Positions 33,055-44,110 of a DNA stretch of 64,000 nucleotides are shown in pieces. This DNA comes from Xanthobacter dioxanivorans. GTDB lineage: Bacteria; Pseudomonadota; Alphaproteobacteria; Rhizobiales; Xanthobacteraceae. The DNA lies in contig NZ_CP063362.1 of assembly GCF_016807805.1 (NCBI RefSeq), positions 3,762,501 through 3,826,500 on the forward strand. The letters are read 5' to 3'. The notes beneath the pieces were generated by a model. That model worked only from the letters and a program-made list of their open reading frames with translations, was not told the origin of the DNA and did no database searches. The translations under genes and the position numbers were made by a program. Each line of letters opens with the position of its first letter. Position 1 is the stretch's first letter.

Positions 33055-34259
33055 ATGGCCGCCCCTTCGTCCGCCAGTTCCAAGCCCGTCTTCGACTGGG
33101 CCGATCCGTTCGACCTCAATGGCCAGCTCACCGAGGACGAGCGTCTGGTGCGCGACACGGCGCGCGACTATGCGCAGGAAAAGCTGCTGCCGCGCGTGAC
33201 CTCGGCCTATCTGGACGAGCGGTTCGACCGCGAGATCATGAACGAGATGGGCGAGCTCGGCCTGCTCGGCCCCACCATCCCGGCGGAATACGGCGGCGCC
33301 GGGCTTGGCTACGTCTCCTACGGCCTCGCGGCGCGCGAGGTGGAACGGGTGGACAGTGGCTACCGCTCGGCCATGAGCGTGCAGTCCTCCCTCGTCATGC
33401 ACCCCATCTATGCCTACGGCTCCGAGGAGCAGCGCAGGAAGTACCTGCCGAAGCTCGCCAGCGGCGAATGGGTGGGCTGCTTCGGCCTCACCGAGCCGGA
33501 CGCCGGCTCCGACCCGGCCGGCATGCGCACCCGCGCCGAGAAGATCGACGGCGGCTATCGCCTGAACGGCGCCAAGATGTGGATCACCAACTCCCCCATC
33601 GCCGACCTGGCGGTGGTGTGGGCCAAGTCCGCCGCCCACGACAACGCCATCCGCGGCTTCGTGGTGGAGCGCGGCATGAAGGGCTTTTCCACCCCAAGAT
33701 CGAGGGCAAGCTCTCGCTGCGCGCCTCCATCACCGGCGAGATCGTGCTTGAGGACGTGGAGATCCCGGAAGAGAACCTCCTGCCCAAGGCCTCGGGCCTC
33801 GCCGGCCCCTTCGGCTGCCTCAACCGGGCGCGATTCGGCATCGGCTGGGGCGCCATCGGCGCGGCCGAGGCCTGCTACGCGCAGGCTCGCCAGTACACCC
33901 TCGACCGCAAGCAGTTCGGCAAGCCGCTCGCCGCCAACCAGCTGGTGCAGAAGAAGCTCGCCGACATGGCCACCGAGATCGCCCTCGGCCTGCAGCTCTG
34001 CCTGCGCGCCGGCCGCATGTTCGAGGCCAGCCAGCTTCCGGTGGAGGCGATCTCCTTCCTGAAGCGCAACAATTGCGGCAAGGCCCTGGACATCGCCCGC
34101 ACCGCCCGCGACATGCACGGCGGCAACGGCATCTCCGCCGAGTTCCACGTCATCCGCCACGCGGCGAACCTCGAAACCGTGAACACCTACGAGGGCACGC
34201 ACGACATCCACGCGCTGATCCTTGGCCGGGCCATCACCGGCATCCAGGCGTTCTTCTGA
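33055..34259 (+). CDS. gcdH: Glutaryl-CoA dehydrogenase-like acyl-CoA dehydrogenase (frameshifted)
   Basis: FAD enzyme that oxidises and decarboxylates glutaryl-CoA to crotonyl-CoA. The N-terminal half from 33055 (GGGAGA upstream) has the family motifs [17 protein letters not shown] and the FAD/substrate loop [15 protein letters not shown]. The second half, in another frame, has [21 protein letters not shown] and ends [25 protein letters not shown]; in glutaryl-CoA dehydrogenases the Glu of YEGTHDI is the catalytic base. The frames join at about 33693-33697: TCCACCCCAAGATC, where one extra C gives FSTPKIEGK. The rest is intact. It is followed by a family III CoA transferase, the usual partner for activating glutarate. 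Confidence 0.87.
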
Positions 34260-34290
34260 GAAGTGGGGGGAATCTCAGCCCGTCAAAAGC

Positions 34291-34387
34291 TGTCATGCCC
34301 CGGCTTGTCCGGGGCATCCAACGCGCCGCTTGGCCGGCCGCCTGACAAACGGCAGAGTGGTTCCCCCGGACAAGCCGGGGGATGACA
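34291..34387. repeat. Inverted pair of the TGTCATGCCCCGG repeat
   Basis: The left arm (34291-34317) begins TGTCATGCCCCGGCTTGTCC. The right arm (34363-34387) is its inverted complement with two or three changes and ends GGGGGATGACA. Each arm is itself partly palindromic (CCCCGG-CTTGT-CCGGGG). This short element is widespread between genes in alphaproteobacteria. Here it fills the gap between gcdH and the CoA transferase gene. Confidence 0.85.
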
Positions 34388-34444
34388 ACGGAAGCGGCGG
34401 TCGTGGCATCGTCGTCCGACTCATTCGTCAATACGAGTCCCATC

Positions 34445-35620
34445 ATGTCCCAACCCCTCGCCGGCCTTCGCGTCCTCGAACTTGCCCGCATCCTCGCCGG
34501 TCCCTGGTGCGGGCAGATGCTCGCCGACCTCGGCGCCGAGGTGATCAAGGTGGAGCGGCCCGGCGCCGGCGACGACACCCGCACCTGGGGGCCTCCCTTC
34601 CTGACCGGGGCGGATGGAGCCGATCTCGGTGCCGCCTATTTCCACGCCACCAACCGCGGCAAGCGCTCGGTCGCCGTGGATTTCGAGACGGAGGCGGGGC
34701 AGGCCACCATCCGCGCCCTGGCCCGCCAGAGCGACGTGGTCATCGAGAATTTCAAGCTCGGCGGCCTGAAGAAATACGGCCTCGACTACGAGAGCCTGAA
34801 GGCGGAAAATCCCGGCCTCGTCTATTGCTCCATCACCGGTTTCGGCCAGGACGGGCCCTATGCCCGCGCGCGCGGCTACGATTTCCTGGTGCAGGGCATG
34901 GGCGGCATCATGGACCTCACCGGCGCGCCCGGGGGCGAGCCGCAGAAGGTGGGGGTGGCCTTCGCCGACATCTTCACCGGCCTCTACGCCACCATCGGCA
35001 TCCTCGCCGCCCTGCGCCGGCGCGAGTCCACCGGTGTCGGCGGCCATGTGGACATGGCGCTGCTCGACACCCAGGTGGGGGTGCTCGCCAACCAGGCCAT
35101 GAACTATCTCGCCTCCGGCAAGGCGCCGACGCGCATGGGCAATGCCCATCCCAACATCGTGCCGTACCAGGTCTTTCCCTGCTCGGACGGCTATTTCATC
35201 GCCGCCGTGGGCAATGACGGCCAGTTCGCCCGCTTCTGCGCCGTGCTCGGCGTGGCGGAGCTGGCGCACGAGGACGACTACCGCACCAATCCCGAGCGCG
35301 TCGCCCACCGGGCGGCGCTGGTGCCGCAGCTTTCGGCCCGCACCGCCGCCTTCCGCCGCGACGACCTGCTCGCGGCGCTGGAGAAGCAGGGCGTTCCGGC
35401 CGGCCCCATCAACACCGTGTCCCAGGTGTTCGACGACCCGCAGGTGAAGGCCCGCGGCCTGCGCGTGGACCTCGTCGAGGCCGGCGGCGGCACGGTGCCG
35501 GCGGTGGCGAGCCCCATCGTGCTCGACGGCGAGCGGCAGGTGGCGAAGGCCGCCAGCCCCCGCCTCGGGGCGGATACGCAGGCCGTGCTCGCCACCATCG
35601 CCGCCCTCGCGCAGGACTGA
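34445..35620 (+). CDS. CaiB/BaiF (family III) CoA transferase, probably glutarate CoA-transferase
   Basis: Product of 391 residues from ATG 34445 (MSQPLAGLRVLELARILAGPWCGQMLADLGAEVIKVERPG). The catalytic Asp of family III transferases is in GGHVDMALLDTQVGVLANQAMNYL. The enzyme moves CoA between a donor acyl-CoA (often succinyl-CoA) and a free acid. Directly after gcdH it is most likely the glutarate activator, as in gcdHG-type operons and human SUGCT; substrate is inferred from context. A longer reading from 34382 would begin inside the intergenic repeat and is rejected. The FAD oxidoreductase gene follows after 5 bases. Confidence 0.88.
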   Translation: MSQPLAGLRVLELARILAGPWCGQMLADLGAEVIKVERPGAGDDTRTWGPPFLTGADGADLGAAYFHATNRGKRSVAVDFETEAGQATIRALARQSDVVIENFKLGGLKKYGLDYESLKAENPGLVYCSITGFGQDGPYARARGYDFLVQGMGGIMDLTGAPGGEPQKVGVAFADIFTGLYATIGILAALRRRESTGVGGHVDMALLDTQVGVLANQAMNYLASGKAPTRMGNAHPNIVPYQVFPCSDGYFIAAVGNDGQFARFCAVLGVAELAHEDDYRTNPERVAHRAALVPQLSARTAAFRRDDLLAALEKQGVPAGPINTVSQVFDDPQVKARGLRVDLVEAGGGTVPAVASPIVLDGERQVAKAASPRLGADTQAVLATIAALAQD

Positions 35621-35625
35621 GGGCG

Positions 35626-36801
35626 ATGGCGGCGTTCGACGTGGTGGTGATCGGCGGGGCGGTGACCGGCTCCTCCGTCGCCTATCACCTGGCGTCGGAT
35701 CCCGGCTTCGGCGGCCGGGTGCTGGTGCTGGAGCCCGATCCCTCCTACCAGCGCTGCGCCTCGGCCCTGTCGGCGGCGTCCATCCGCCAGCAATATTCCA
35801 CCGCCATCAACGTTGAGATCTCGCTCCACGGCATCTCCTTCCTGCGCGAGATCGGCGAGAGGCTGGCGGTGGAGGGGGAGCGGCCGGAGATCGGCCTCAC
35901 CGAGGGCGGCTATCTCTTCCTCGCCGGTCCGCAGGGGCGGGCGGCGCTGGCGGCGGGGCACGGCGTGCAGGTGGCGCATGGCGCCGACATCGCCTTCCTG
36001 GAGCCGGAGGCTCTGGCCGCCCGCTTCCCGTGGCTGAATGTCGAGGGCCTGGCCGCCGGCTGCCACGGCCTCTCCGGCGAAGGCTGGTTCGACGGCTACG
36101 GCCTCATGCAGGCCTTTCGCCGCAAGGCGCGCGCGCTGGGTGTCACCTACCGCGCGGCGCGGGCGCAGGGGGTGCGGGTGGCGGGCGGCCGGGTGGCCGG
36201 CGTGGTGCTGGCGGGGGGCGAGGAGATCGCCTGCGGCGCAGTGGTGAACGCGGCCGGAGCCGGCGGCCGGGCGATCGCGCGCGCGGCCGGCATCGACATC
36301 CCCATCCATATGAAGAAGCGGATGATTTTCACCTTCACCGCGCAGGACGAGGTGCCCGGCTGCCCGCTTCTCATCGATCCCAGCGGCACCTATGTGCGAC
36401 CCGAGGGCCGGGGCTTCCTGTGCGGCGCGGCGCCGGCGCCGGAGGACGATCCGGACAGCGACGATTTCGAGGTGGACCACGCCTTCTTCGACGACGTGGT
36501 CTGGCCCGCGCTCGCCGCCCGCGTGCCAGCCTTCGAGCGCATCCGCCCGGGCCGCGCCTGGGCCGGGCATTACGACATGAACGCCTTTGACCAGAACGCT
36601 TTCATCGGTCCCGTCGACGGCCTGGAGGGCTTCTACCTCGCCAACGGTTTCTCCGGCCACGGGCTCCAGCAGGCGCCGGCGGTGGGGCGGGGCATTGCCG
36701 AACTGGTCGTGCACGGGCGCTATGTGAGCCTCGACCTCTCCCCGCTCGCCTTCTCCCGCCTCGCCGGCAACCGGCCGGTGCGCGAGCTGAAGGTGGTGTG
36801 A
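35626..36801 (+). CDS. FAD-dependent oxidoreductase (DAO family)
   Basis: Product of 391 residues with an N-terminal Rossmann motif (FDVVVIGGAVTGSSVAYHLASD), the DAO-family substrate region (SAASIRQQYSTAINVEISLHG), and the C-terminal FAD-contact motif FYLANGFSGHGLQQAPAVGRGIAELV. It resembles sarcosine oxidase-like and FOXRED1-like amine or hydroxy-acid oxidases. It starts five bases after the CoA transferase stop and so is in the gcdH operon. A role in the same catabolic path is likely, but the substrate is unknown. It converges on ligD with only 4 bases between the stops. Confidence 0.88.
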   Translation: MAAFDVVVIGGAVTGSSVAYHLASDPGFGGRVLVLEPDPSYQRCASALSAASIRQQYSTAINVEISLHGISFLREIGERLAVEGERPEIGLTEGGYLFLAGPQGRAALAAGHGVQVAHGADIAFLEPEALAARFPWLNVEGLAAGCHGLSGEGWFDGYGLMQAFRRKARALGVTYRAARAQGVRVAGGRVAGVVLAGGEEIACGAVVNAAGAGGRAIARAAGIDIPIHMKKRMIFTFTAQDEVPGCPLLIDPSGTYVRPEGRGFLCGAAPAPEDDPDSDDFEVDHAFFDDVVWPALAARVPAFERIRPGRAWAGHYDMNAFDQNAFIGPVDGLEGFYLANGFSGHGLQQAPAVGRGIAELVVHGRYVSLDLSPLAFSRLAGNRPVRELKVV

Positions 36802-36805
36802 GCCC

Positions 36806-39415
36806 TCAGCCGGGCAGGGGAACCGCCGCCCGGCGGAAGTCCGCCCACGGGTCGGCGGAAAGATTTTCAAGCCGCGTCAGGGCGTTGAGCGCGGTAAAGT
36901 GGGCCGGGCCGATGTCGGTGGACAGCTCCTCCCAGGCCAGCGGCATGGAGACAGGGGCGCCGGGCCGGGCGCGGGTGGAATAGGGCGCCACCGCCGTCTG
37001 GCCGCGCTGGTTGCGCAGGTAGTCGACGAGGATGCGCCCCGTGCGCCTGGCCTTGGCGATGGTGGCGACATAGAGGGTCGGGCTGTCGGTGGCCATCGCC
37101 TCCGCCATGGCCTTGGTGAAGGCCTTCGCCGCCGCCCAGTCGGCCTTCGGCGTCAGCGGGGCGCAGACGTGCAAACCCTTGCCGCCGGAGGTTTTCACGA
37201 AGGCGGCGAGCCCGGCTTTCTCCAGCCGCGCCCGCACCTCCGCCGCCGCCGCGAGCACGGCGGGCCAGCCGACCCCGTCGCCGGGGTCGAGGTCCATGAT
37301 CAAGGTGTCGGGTCGCTCCCAGTCGGCGATGGTGGAGCCGAAGGGGTGGATCTCCAGCACCGCCCCCTGCACCAAAGCGGTGAGCCCGTCGAGGTCGCGG
37401 ACGGCCACATAGGGCGGCGCCTTCGGCTCCTGCGGATCGGGCACCAGCAGGATGGTGCGGTCGAGCCCCTTCCATGGGTGCTTCTGGAAGAAGCGGGGGC
37501 CGTCGATCCCCTCCGGGCAGCGCACCAGGGCCAGCGGCCGGCCAGCGACGAAGGGGGCCATGTGGCGCCAGACCTCGGCATAGTAATCGGCGAGGCCTTC
37601 CTTGGTCAGTCCCACATCCGGCCAGTAGATGCGGTCGGGATGGGTGAGGCGCACGCGGCGCCGGGGCGGATTTGCTTCCTCTTCTGCCGTCTTGTCTTTC
37701 GTATTTTTCGCGGCGGCGGGCGGCGGCGCCTCGCGCTCCACCTCGGCGGCGGGCTTGTCGTCGCGCAGGCCGCGGAAGGCGGCGTGGCGCAAATGGCCGT
37801 CCCCCGTCCAGCTGCGGAATTCCACCTCCGCCACATGGACCGGCTTCACGAAGGTGACGCCCCGCGCCGCCTCCGCCGGGAGCCTGCCGGAAAAGGGCGA
37901 TGCGGCGACCGCGTCCGGCGCCAGCAGCGCATGCAGGTCGGCGGCCACGCGGGCGGTGAAGCCGGTGCCCACGCGCCCCACGTGGCGCAGCTTGCCGTCC
38001 TCGAACGCCCCCAGCACCAGCGAGCCGATGGCGTCGCGGGTGGTGGTGGAGGGCACGAAGCCGCCGATGACGAACTCCTGCCGGTCCGAGCACTTGGACT
38101 TGATCCAGTCGCGCGAGCGGCCGGAGCGGTAGGGGGCATTCTTCAGCTTGGAGACGACGCCCTCCAGGCTGAGCCGGCAGGCGTGCTGGAGCACGAGGGA
38201 GCCGTCGTCCTCGAAATGGATGGAGAACCGCACCTTGCCCTCGCCGGGCGGGATCAGCCGCTCCAGGGCCGCCTTGCGCTCGACGAGGGCGGCGCCGGTC
38301 AGGTCCATGCCGTCAAGATGCAGGAGGTCGAAGGCGCAATAGAGGAAGCGGTCGGTGCGGCCGTCGCTCAGGTCCGCCTGCAGGGCCGAGAAGTCGGAGG
38401 CGCCGTTGCCGCTTTCCACCACCATCTCGCCGTCGATCAGGGCCTCGCGCACCGGCAAGGCCGCCAGCACCGCCAGGACCTCGGGGCCGAACCTGTGGGT
38501 CCAGTCGAGCCCGGTGCGGGTGAGAAGCCGCACCCGCCCGCCGGCGATGCGCGCCTCGATGCGGTAGCCGTCGAACTTGATCTCGTGCACGTAGCGCTGC
38601 CCCGCCGGCGGGCGGGTGGCGAGGGTGGCCAGCGCCGGAGGCACGAAGTCCGGCAGCGGCGCCGCTTTGGCACCCTTGGGCCAAACAGGGGGATCGGGCT
38701 GCGGCGGCGGAGCCGCTTTCGCTTGCGCCGGCGCCGCGCCTGCGGGAGCCGCCTTCACCTTCGGCTTGCTTCTCGCCCTCGGCGTGCTCTTGCCCTCGGG
38801 CGGCGGGTCGCTGGAAAGATCGGCGATGTCGCGCCCGCTCAGCACCGAGAGGGGCAGCTCGTCGAGAACATCCGGCGCCCCCTCCGGCCGGGCGGCATCG
38901 TCATCGGCCTTGATCAGCAGCCAGTTGTCCTTCTTCCCGTCCGCCGTTCCCCGGCCGCGCGGCGCCATGCGCACCAGGTGCCAGCGGCCGTGGAGCTTTT
39001 CCCCGTCCAGGGTGAATTCCATATGGCCCTTGGCATAGGCGGCGTGCGGGTCGCCCACCGGGGTCCAGGTGCCGCGATCCCAGACGATGACGCTGCCGCC
39101 GCCATACTCGCCCTTGGGGATGGTGCCCTCGAAGCCGGCATAGGCGAGGGGATGGTCCTCCACATGCACGGCGAGGCGCTTCTCGCCGGGCACGAGGCTC
39201 GGGCCGCGCGTCACCGCCCAGCTCTTCAGCACCCCGCCCATCTCCAGGCGGAAGTCGTAATGCAGCCGGCGCGCCGCGTGCTTCTGCACCACGAAGAGGC
39301 CTTCGGGGGCCGGCTGGCGGCCCTTGCGGCGACCGGCGCCGCCCTTCGCCTTGCCCTCGGGCTCGGGCGTGGCGGCGAAATCGCGCTTGGCACGGTAGAG
39401 ATCGAGGTCGGCCAT
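36806..39415 (-). CDS. ligD: Multidomain ATP-dependent DNA ligase D (NHEJ)
   Basis: Single protein that trims, fills and seals double-strand breaks with Ku. Domain order in the 869 residues: N-terminal 3'-phosphoesterase (about 20-190; KHAARRLHYDFRLEMGGVLKSWA), central ATP-dependent ligase with the AMP-accepting Lys in YVHEIKFDGYRIEA (about 290) and motif GEMVVE, and C-terminal primase/polymerase from about 590 (RLTHPDRIYWPDVGLTK; metal-binding DLDPGDG; TSGGKGLHV). Pro/Ala/Lys-rich linkers join the domains. It begins 3 bases after the adjacent upstream Ku stop, so the pair is one operon. Order PE-Lig-Pol is the one usual in rhizobia and pseudomonads. Confidence 0.97.
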   Translation of the reverse strand: MADLDLYRAKRDFAATPEPEGKAKGGAGRRKGRQPAPEGLFVVQKHAARRLHYDFRLEMGGVLKSWAVTRGPSLVPGEKRLAVHVEDHPLAYAGFEGTIPKGEYGGGSVIVWDRGTWTPVGDPHAAYAKGHMEFTLDGEKLHGRWHLVRMAPRGRGTADGKKDNWLLIKADDDAARPEGAPDVLDELPLSVLSGRDIADLSSDPPPEGKSTPRARSKPKVKAAPAGAAPAQAKAAPPPQPDPPVWPKGAKAAPLPDFVPPALATLATRPPAGQRYVHEIKFDGYRIEARIAGGRVRLLTRTGLDWTHRFGPEVLAVLAALPVREALIDGEMVVESGNGASDFSALQADLSDGRTDRFLYCAFDLLHLDGMDLTGAALVERKAALERLIPPGEGKVRFSIHFEDDGSLVLQHACRLSLEGVVSKLKNAPYRSGRSRDWIKSKCSDRQEFVIGGFVPSTTTRDAIGSLVLGAFEDGKLRHVGRVGTGFTARVAADLHALLAPDAVAASPFSGRLPAEAARGVTFVKPVHVAEVEFRSWTGDGHLRHAAFRGLRDDKPAAEVEREAPPPAAAKNTKDKTAEEEANPPRRRVRLTHPDRIYWPDVGLTKEGLADYYAEVWRHMAPFVAGRPLALVRCPEGIDGPRFFQKHPWKGLDRTILLVPDPQEPKAPPYVAVRDLDGLTALVQGAVLEIHPFGSTIADWERPDTLIMDLDPGDGVGWPAVLAAAAEVRARLEKAGLAAFVKTSGGKGLHVCAPLTPKADWAAAKAFTKAMAEAMATDSPTLYVATIAKARRTGRILVDYLRNQRGQTAVAPYSTRARPGAPVSMPLAWEELSTDIGPAHFTALNALTRLENLSADPWADFRRAAVPLPG

Positions 39416-39418
39416 GGC

Positions 39419-40336
39419 TCAGCCCGCCTTCCGTCCGCTGCGGGGTGCAGGGCGTGCAGCGGCCTTGGCGCCGGCCTTCTCGCCGGCCTTGGCCTTGCCG
39501 CCCGCCGCGCGCGCCTTGGCTCCGGTGCCTTTCGGAGCGGGTTTTTTCGCCCCGCCCGCCGCCCCGGCGCTGGCGCGCAAGGCGTCGAGCAGGTCCACCA
39601 CCTTCGCCGCCCGCGGCGTCCTGGCCTTGGGCAGGGTGCGGCCCTCCATCTTGGCGCGCACCAGCTCGGCCAGCGCCGCCTCGTAGCGGTCGTCGAAGGC
39701 GGCGGGATCGAAGGTGCCCGACTTGCCGCGGATGATGTGGGTGGCGAGGTCGACCATCTCGCCGGTCACCGCCACCTCGGGGATGCCGGCGAAGGCCTCT
39801 TCGGCCGGGCGCACCTCGTAGTCGAAATTCAGCGTATCCGCGAGCAGGGCGCCATTCTCGAGGCCGGGACGGATGAGCAGCTTGCGCACCCGGCGGAACA
39901 GCACCGCCTCGCCCAGCGCCGCCACCTGCGCGGCCTGCATGCCGGCGGCGATGAGCGCGAAGGCTTCCGCGCCGGGGGCGTCCACGGGGGCGAGGAAATA
40001 GGGGCGGTCGAGATAGAGGGTGTCGATGCCGTCGCACGGCAGGAAAGCCGCGATGGCGATGGTCTTGTCGCCCTGCGGGACCACGGAGGCAACCTCCTCG
40101 GGCTCCAGCGTGACGAAGGCGCCCTTCTCCACCTCGTAGCCCTTGACCTGGTCGCCGCCCTCCACCGGCTGGCCGGTTTCCTCGTCCACATACTGGCGGC
40201 GCAGGCGGTGGCCGGTCTTGCGGTTCACCAGGTTGAGCGCGATGCGCTCGGCGGTGGAGGCGGCCGCGTACAGGCCCACGGCGCAGCTCAGGGCGCCGAT
40301 GGTGAGAAATCCCTTCCAGCTCGCCCGTGGCGCCAT
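39419..40336 (-). CDS. ku: Ku protein (non-homologous end joining), second copy, with ligD
   Basis: Bacterial Ku of 305 residues starting [25 protein letters not shown] at 40336; the frame is open further upstream but into an inverted repeat. Core motifs include [33 protein letters not shown] and [18 protein letters not shown]. The C-terminal tail of about 60 residues is unusually rich in Lys, Ala and Gly ([21 protein letters not shown]), probably a DNA-binding extension. It is followed 3 bases later by ligD. It differs from the copy at 28498, so the two may form different dimers or act under different conditions. Confidence 0.95.
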   Translation of the reverse strand: MAPRASWKGFLTIGALSCAVGLYAAASTAERIALNLVNRKTGHRLRRQYVDEETGQPVEGGDQVKGYEVEKGAFVTLEPEEVASVVPQGDKTIAIAAFLPCDGIDTLYLDRPYFLAPVDAPGAEAFALIAAGMQAAQVAALGEAVLFRRVRKLLIRPGLENGALLADTLNFDYEVRPAEEAFAGIPEVAVTGEMVDLATHIIRGKSGTFDPAAFDDRYEAALAELVRAKMEGRTLPKARTPRAAKVVDLLDALRASAGAAGGAKKPAPKGTGAKARAAGGKAKAGEKAGAKAAARPAPRSGRKAG

Positions 40337-40417
40337 CCCGCACCTATCGTCAAAAACGCCTGCCATCGATGGCACACCCGCCCGGGGCGGCAGGCAAGGA
40401 CTTTCCGGCATCCTCGG

Positions 40418-40460
40418 GACCGTTCTGATCAGAGCGCACGGCAATCTGATCAGAACGGTC
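40418..40460. repeat. Perfect inverted repeat with 16-base arms upstream of ku-ligD
   Basis: GACCGTTCTGATCAGA and TCTGATCAGAACGGTC flank an 11-base spacer, centred about 100 bases before the ku start. Each arm holds the 10-bp palindrome TCTGATCAGA. It may be an operator for ku-ligD or a mobile intergenic element; see findings. Confidence 0.85.
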
Positions 40461-40505
40461 TCTCATTTGATCTTGGAGGCGGACACCCGCCGTGCGCCGA
40501 TCTCC

Positions 40506-40790
40506 TCAGCCGCAGGTGCGGCGGGCGTAGAAGAGCGCGAGCTGCCGGGCTTCCGCGCGCGATCCGGCGCGCATGGGCGGGCGGGGCGAGCCGACCACAT
40601 GCCAGAGCCAGAGCCGGTCCCGGCACAGGACCCGCGCCACCGGTCGGCCCTCGCAGAACAGCAGCTCGTCGCCCTGGTCGCCGTCCTCCCAGGCGCCCGG
40701 CGGCGGGCGATCGGGCTGCGCACGGAAGATGTCGTCGGACTCCGGCAAGAAACGCCGGACAGGTCTTCGGGAAAGCGGTTCGTATTGCAT
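40506..40790 (-). CDS. Hypothetical protein
   Basis: Frame of 94 residues starting MQYEPLSRRPVRRFLPESDD at 40790, with GGGAGA 7 bases upstream. It has repeated acidic and aromatic segments (PPGAWEDGDQGDELLFCEGRPVARVLCRDRLWLWHV), no signal peptide and no membrane segment. I do not recognise the family. It lies between the ku-ligD operon (same strand, downstream) and the divergent ornithine cyclodeaminase-family gene. Confidence 0.55.
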   Translation of the reverse strand: MQYEPLSRRPVRRFLPESDDIFRAQPDRPPPGAWEDGDQGDELLFCEGRPVARVLCRDRLWLWHVVGSPRPPMRAGSRAEARQLALFYARRTCG

Positions 40791-41005
40791 GGCACATCTC
40801 CCTTTGCAGGTCCAAGTAACCGCTGCGCCTTTTGGTTCCCGCGCGGTCGCATGACCAGAGGCGGGAGAAAGGTTGCCGCGCATCCTTCCCGGCGGGATCG
40901 CGGTGCACGCGCCGGCAGACGGGCGTTCGGAGGGCGGCAGAAGCGGTTTCCATCCGATCCGATCGCGCTCTAGCCTGCGGAGGGGAATCGCAGCGCGAGG
41001 GGTCC

Positions 41006-41941
41006 ATGGTTCGCATCTACACGGCCGAGGAAGTGGCGGCGGCACTCCCTTACGATCGCCTGATCCCGGCCCTGCGGGCGGCCTTCGCCGAGGCGGCGGT
41101 GGAAGCGCCGCCTCGGCAGGCCTACGAGGTGGGCCCCGCCGGCCAGCCCGCCCACCTGCTTGCCATGCCCGCCTGGCGGCGCGGGCAGACGCTGGGGGTG
41201 AAGCTGGTCAACGTCTTCCCGGCCAACGGCGCGAAGGGCCTCGGGGCGGTCAGCGGCATCTATGTGCTGTTCGACGGCGAGACCGGCGCGCTGCGGGCCA
41301 TCGTCGAGGCGGAGACGCTCACCAACCGGCGCACCGCCGCCACCTCCGCCCTCGCCTCGGCCTTCCTGTCGCGGCCGCAGAGCGAGACGCTCGCGGTGGT
41401 GGGCACCGGGCATCTCGCCTTCCATATGGCGATGGCACACTGCGCGGTGCGGCCGATCTCCAGGATCCTGGTATGGGGCCGGTCGGCGGCGCGGGCGCAG
41501 GACCTGGCGCGCCGCCTCGCCGATCTCGGCCTGCCGGCGATGGCGCAGGAGGATCTCGTGGACGCGGTGGCCGCGGCGGACATCGTCACCTGTGCCACCA
41601 CCTCGACGGAGCCGCTGGTGCTGGGCCGCGACGTGAAGCCGGGGGCCCATGTGGATCTCGTGGGCGCGTTCCGGCCCGCCATGCGCGAGAGCGACGACGC
41701 GCTCATCGTCACCGGCGACGTCTATGTGGACACCTATGCCGGCGCCCTCGCCGAGGCGGGCGACCTGCTCCAGCCCATGGCATCGGGCGCCTGGTCCCCG
41801 GATCGCGTGGTGGCCGACCTGCACGAATTGTGCGCCGGGCTGAAGCCCGGTCGTACCGATGCGGAGGCGGTGACGGTGTTCAAGTCGGTGGGCGCGGCGC
41901 TGGAGGATCTGGTGGCAGCGGACCTGGTGGCGGGCGGGTGA
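41006..41941 (+). CDS. Ornithine cyclodeaminase/mu-crystallin family protein
   Basis: NAD(P)-binding enzyme of 311 residues starting MVRIYTAEEVAAALPYDRLIPAL. Signatures are LGVKLVNVFPANG (substrate Lys region), AETLTNRRTAATSALAS, and the Rossmann motif LAVVGTGHLAFHMAMAH. Family members are ornithine cyclodeaminase, alanine dehydrogenase or ketimine reductases acting on pyrroline- or piperideine-2-carboxylate. Given the AmaB-like dehydrogenase 10 kb away a ketimine reductase of lysine/proline catabolism is plausible, but residues alone do not decide. It converges with acxR at 6 bases. Confidence 0.88.
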   Translation: MVRIYTAEEVAAALPYDRLIPALRAAFAEAAVEAPPRQAYEVGPAGQPAHLLAMPAWRRGQTLGVKLVNVFPANGAKGLGAVSGIYVLFDGETGALRAIVEAETLTNRRTAATSALASAFLSRPQSETLAVVGTGHLAFHMAMAHCAVRPISRILVWGRSAARAQDLARRLADLGLPAMAQEDLVDAVAAADIVTCATTSTEPLVLGRDVKPGAHVDLVGAFRPAMRESDDALIVTGDVYVDTYAGALAEAGDLLQPMASGAWSPDRVVADLHELCAGLKPGRTDAEAVTVFKSVGAALEDLVAADLVAGG

Positions 41942-41947
41942 GGGGGG

Positions 41948-43861
<1,914 letters not shown>

Positions 43862-44110
43862 CAGCTCTGCCCTCCGGGCCGGGCGGCGCGGCGTTCCCGG
43901 CGGCGCCGTCCAGGCCGTTGGCCAGCGCGCGCTCCCGTGCGGCCTTCCGGCCCCGGTCTCGCCCGCTGTGGTTCACTCCCTCAACGGCCGCCTTCCTTGT
44001 GCCGGCTCGTGTCCGGCGCGGGCGGCCTTGACGGCAAATTAAGCGCAGAACGCGCCCGCGGCAAGGCCCGCGAGGGCCGCTGCCCCTGTAGTTCGCGAGG
44101 CTCGTTCGAG

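Noticed and set aside
43862..44110. A gene between acxR and acxA
   Set aside because: Frames in this G+C-rich part have no homology or ribosome site; the region is better read as control DNA plus leader.
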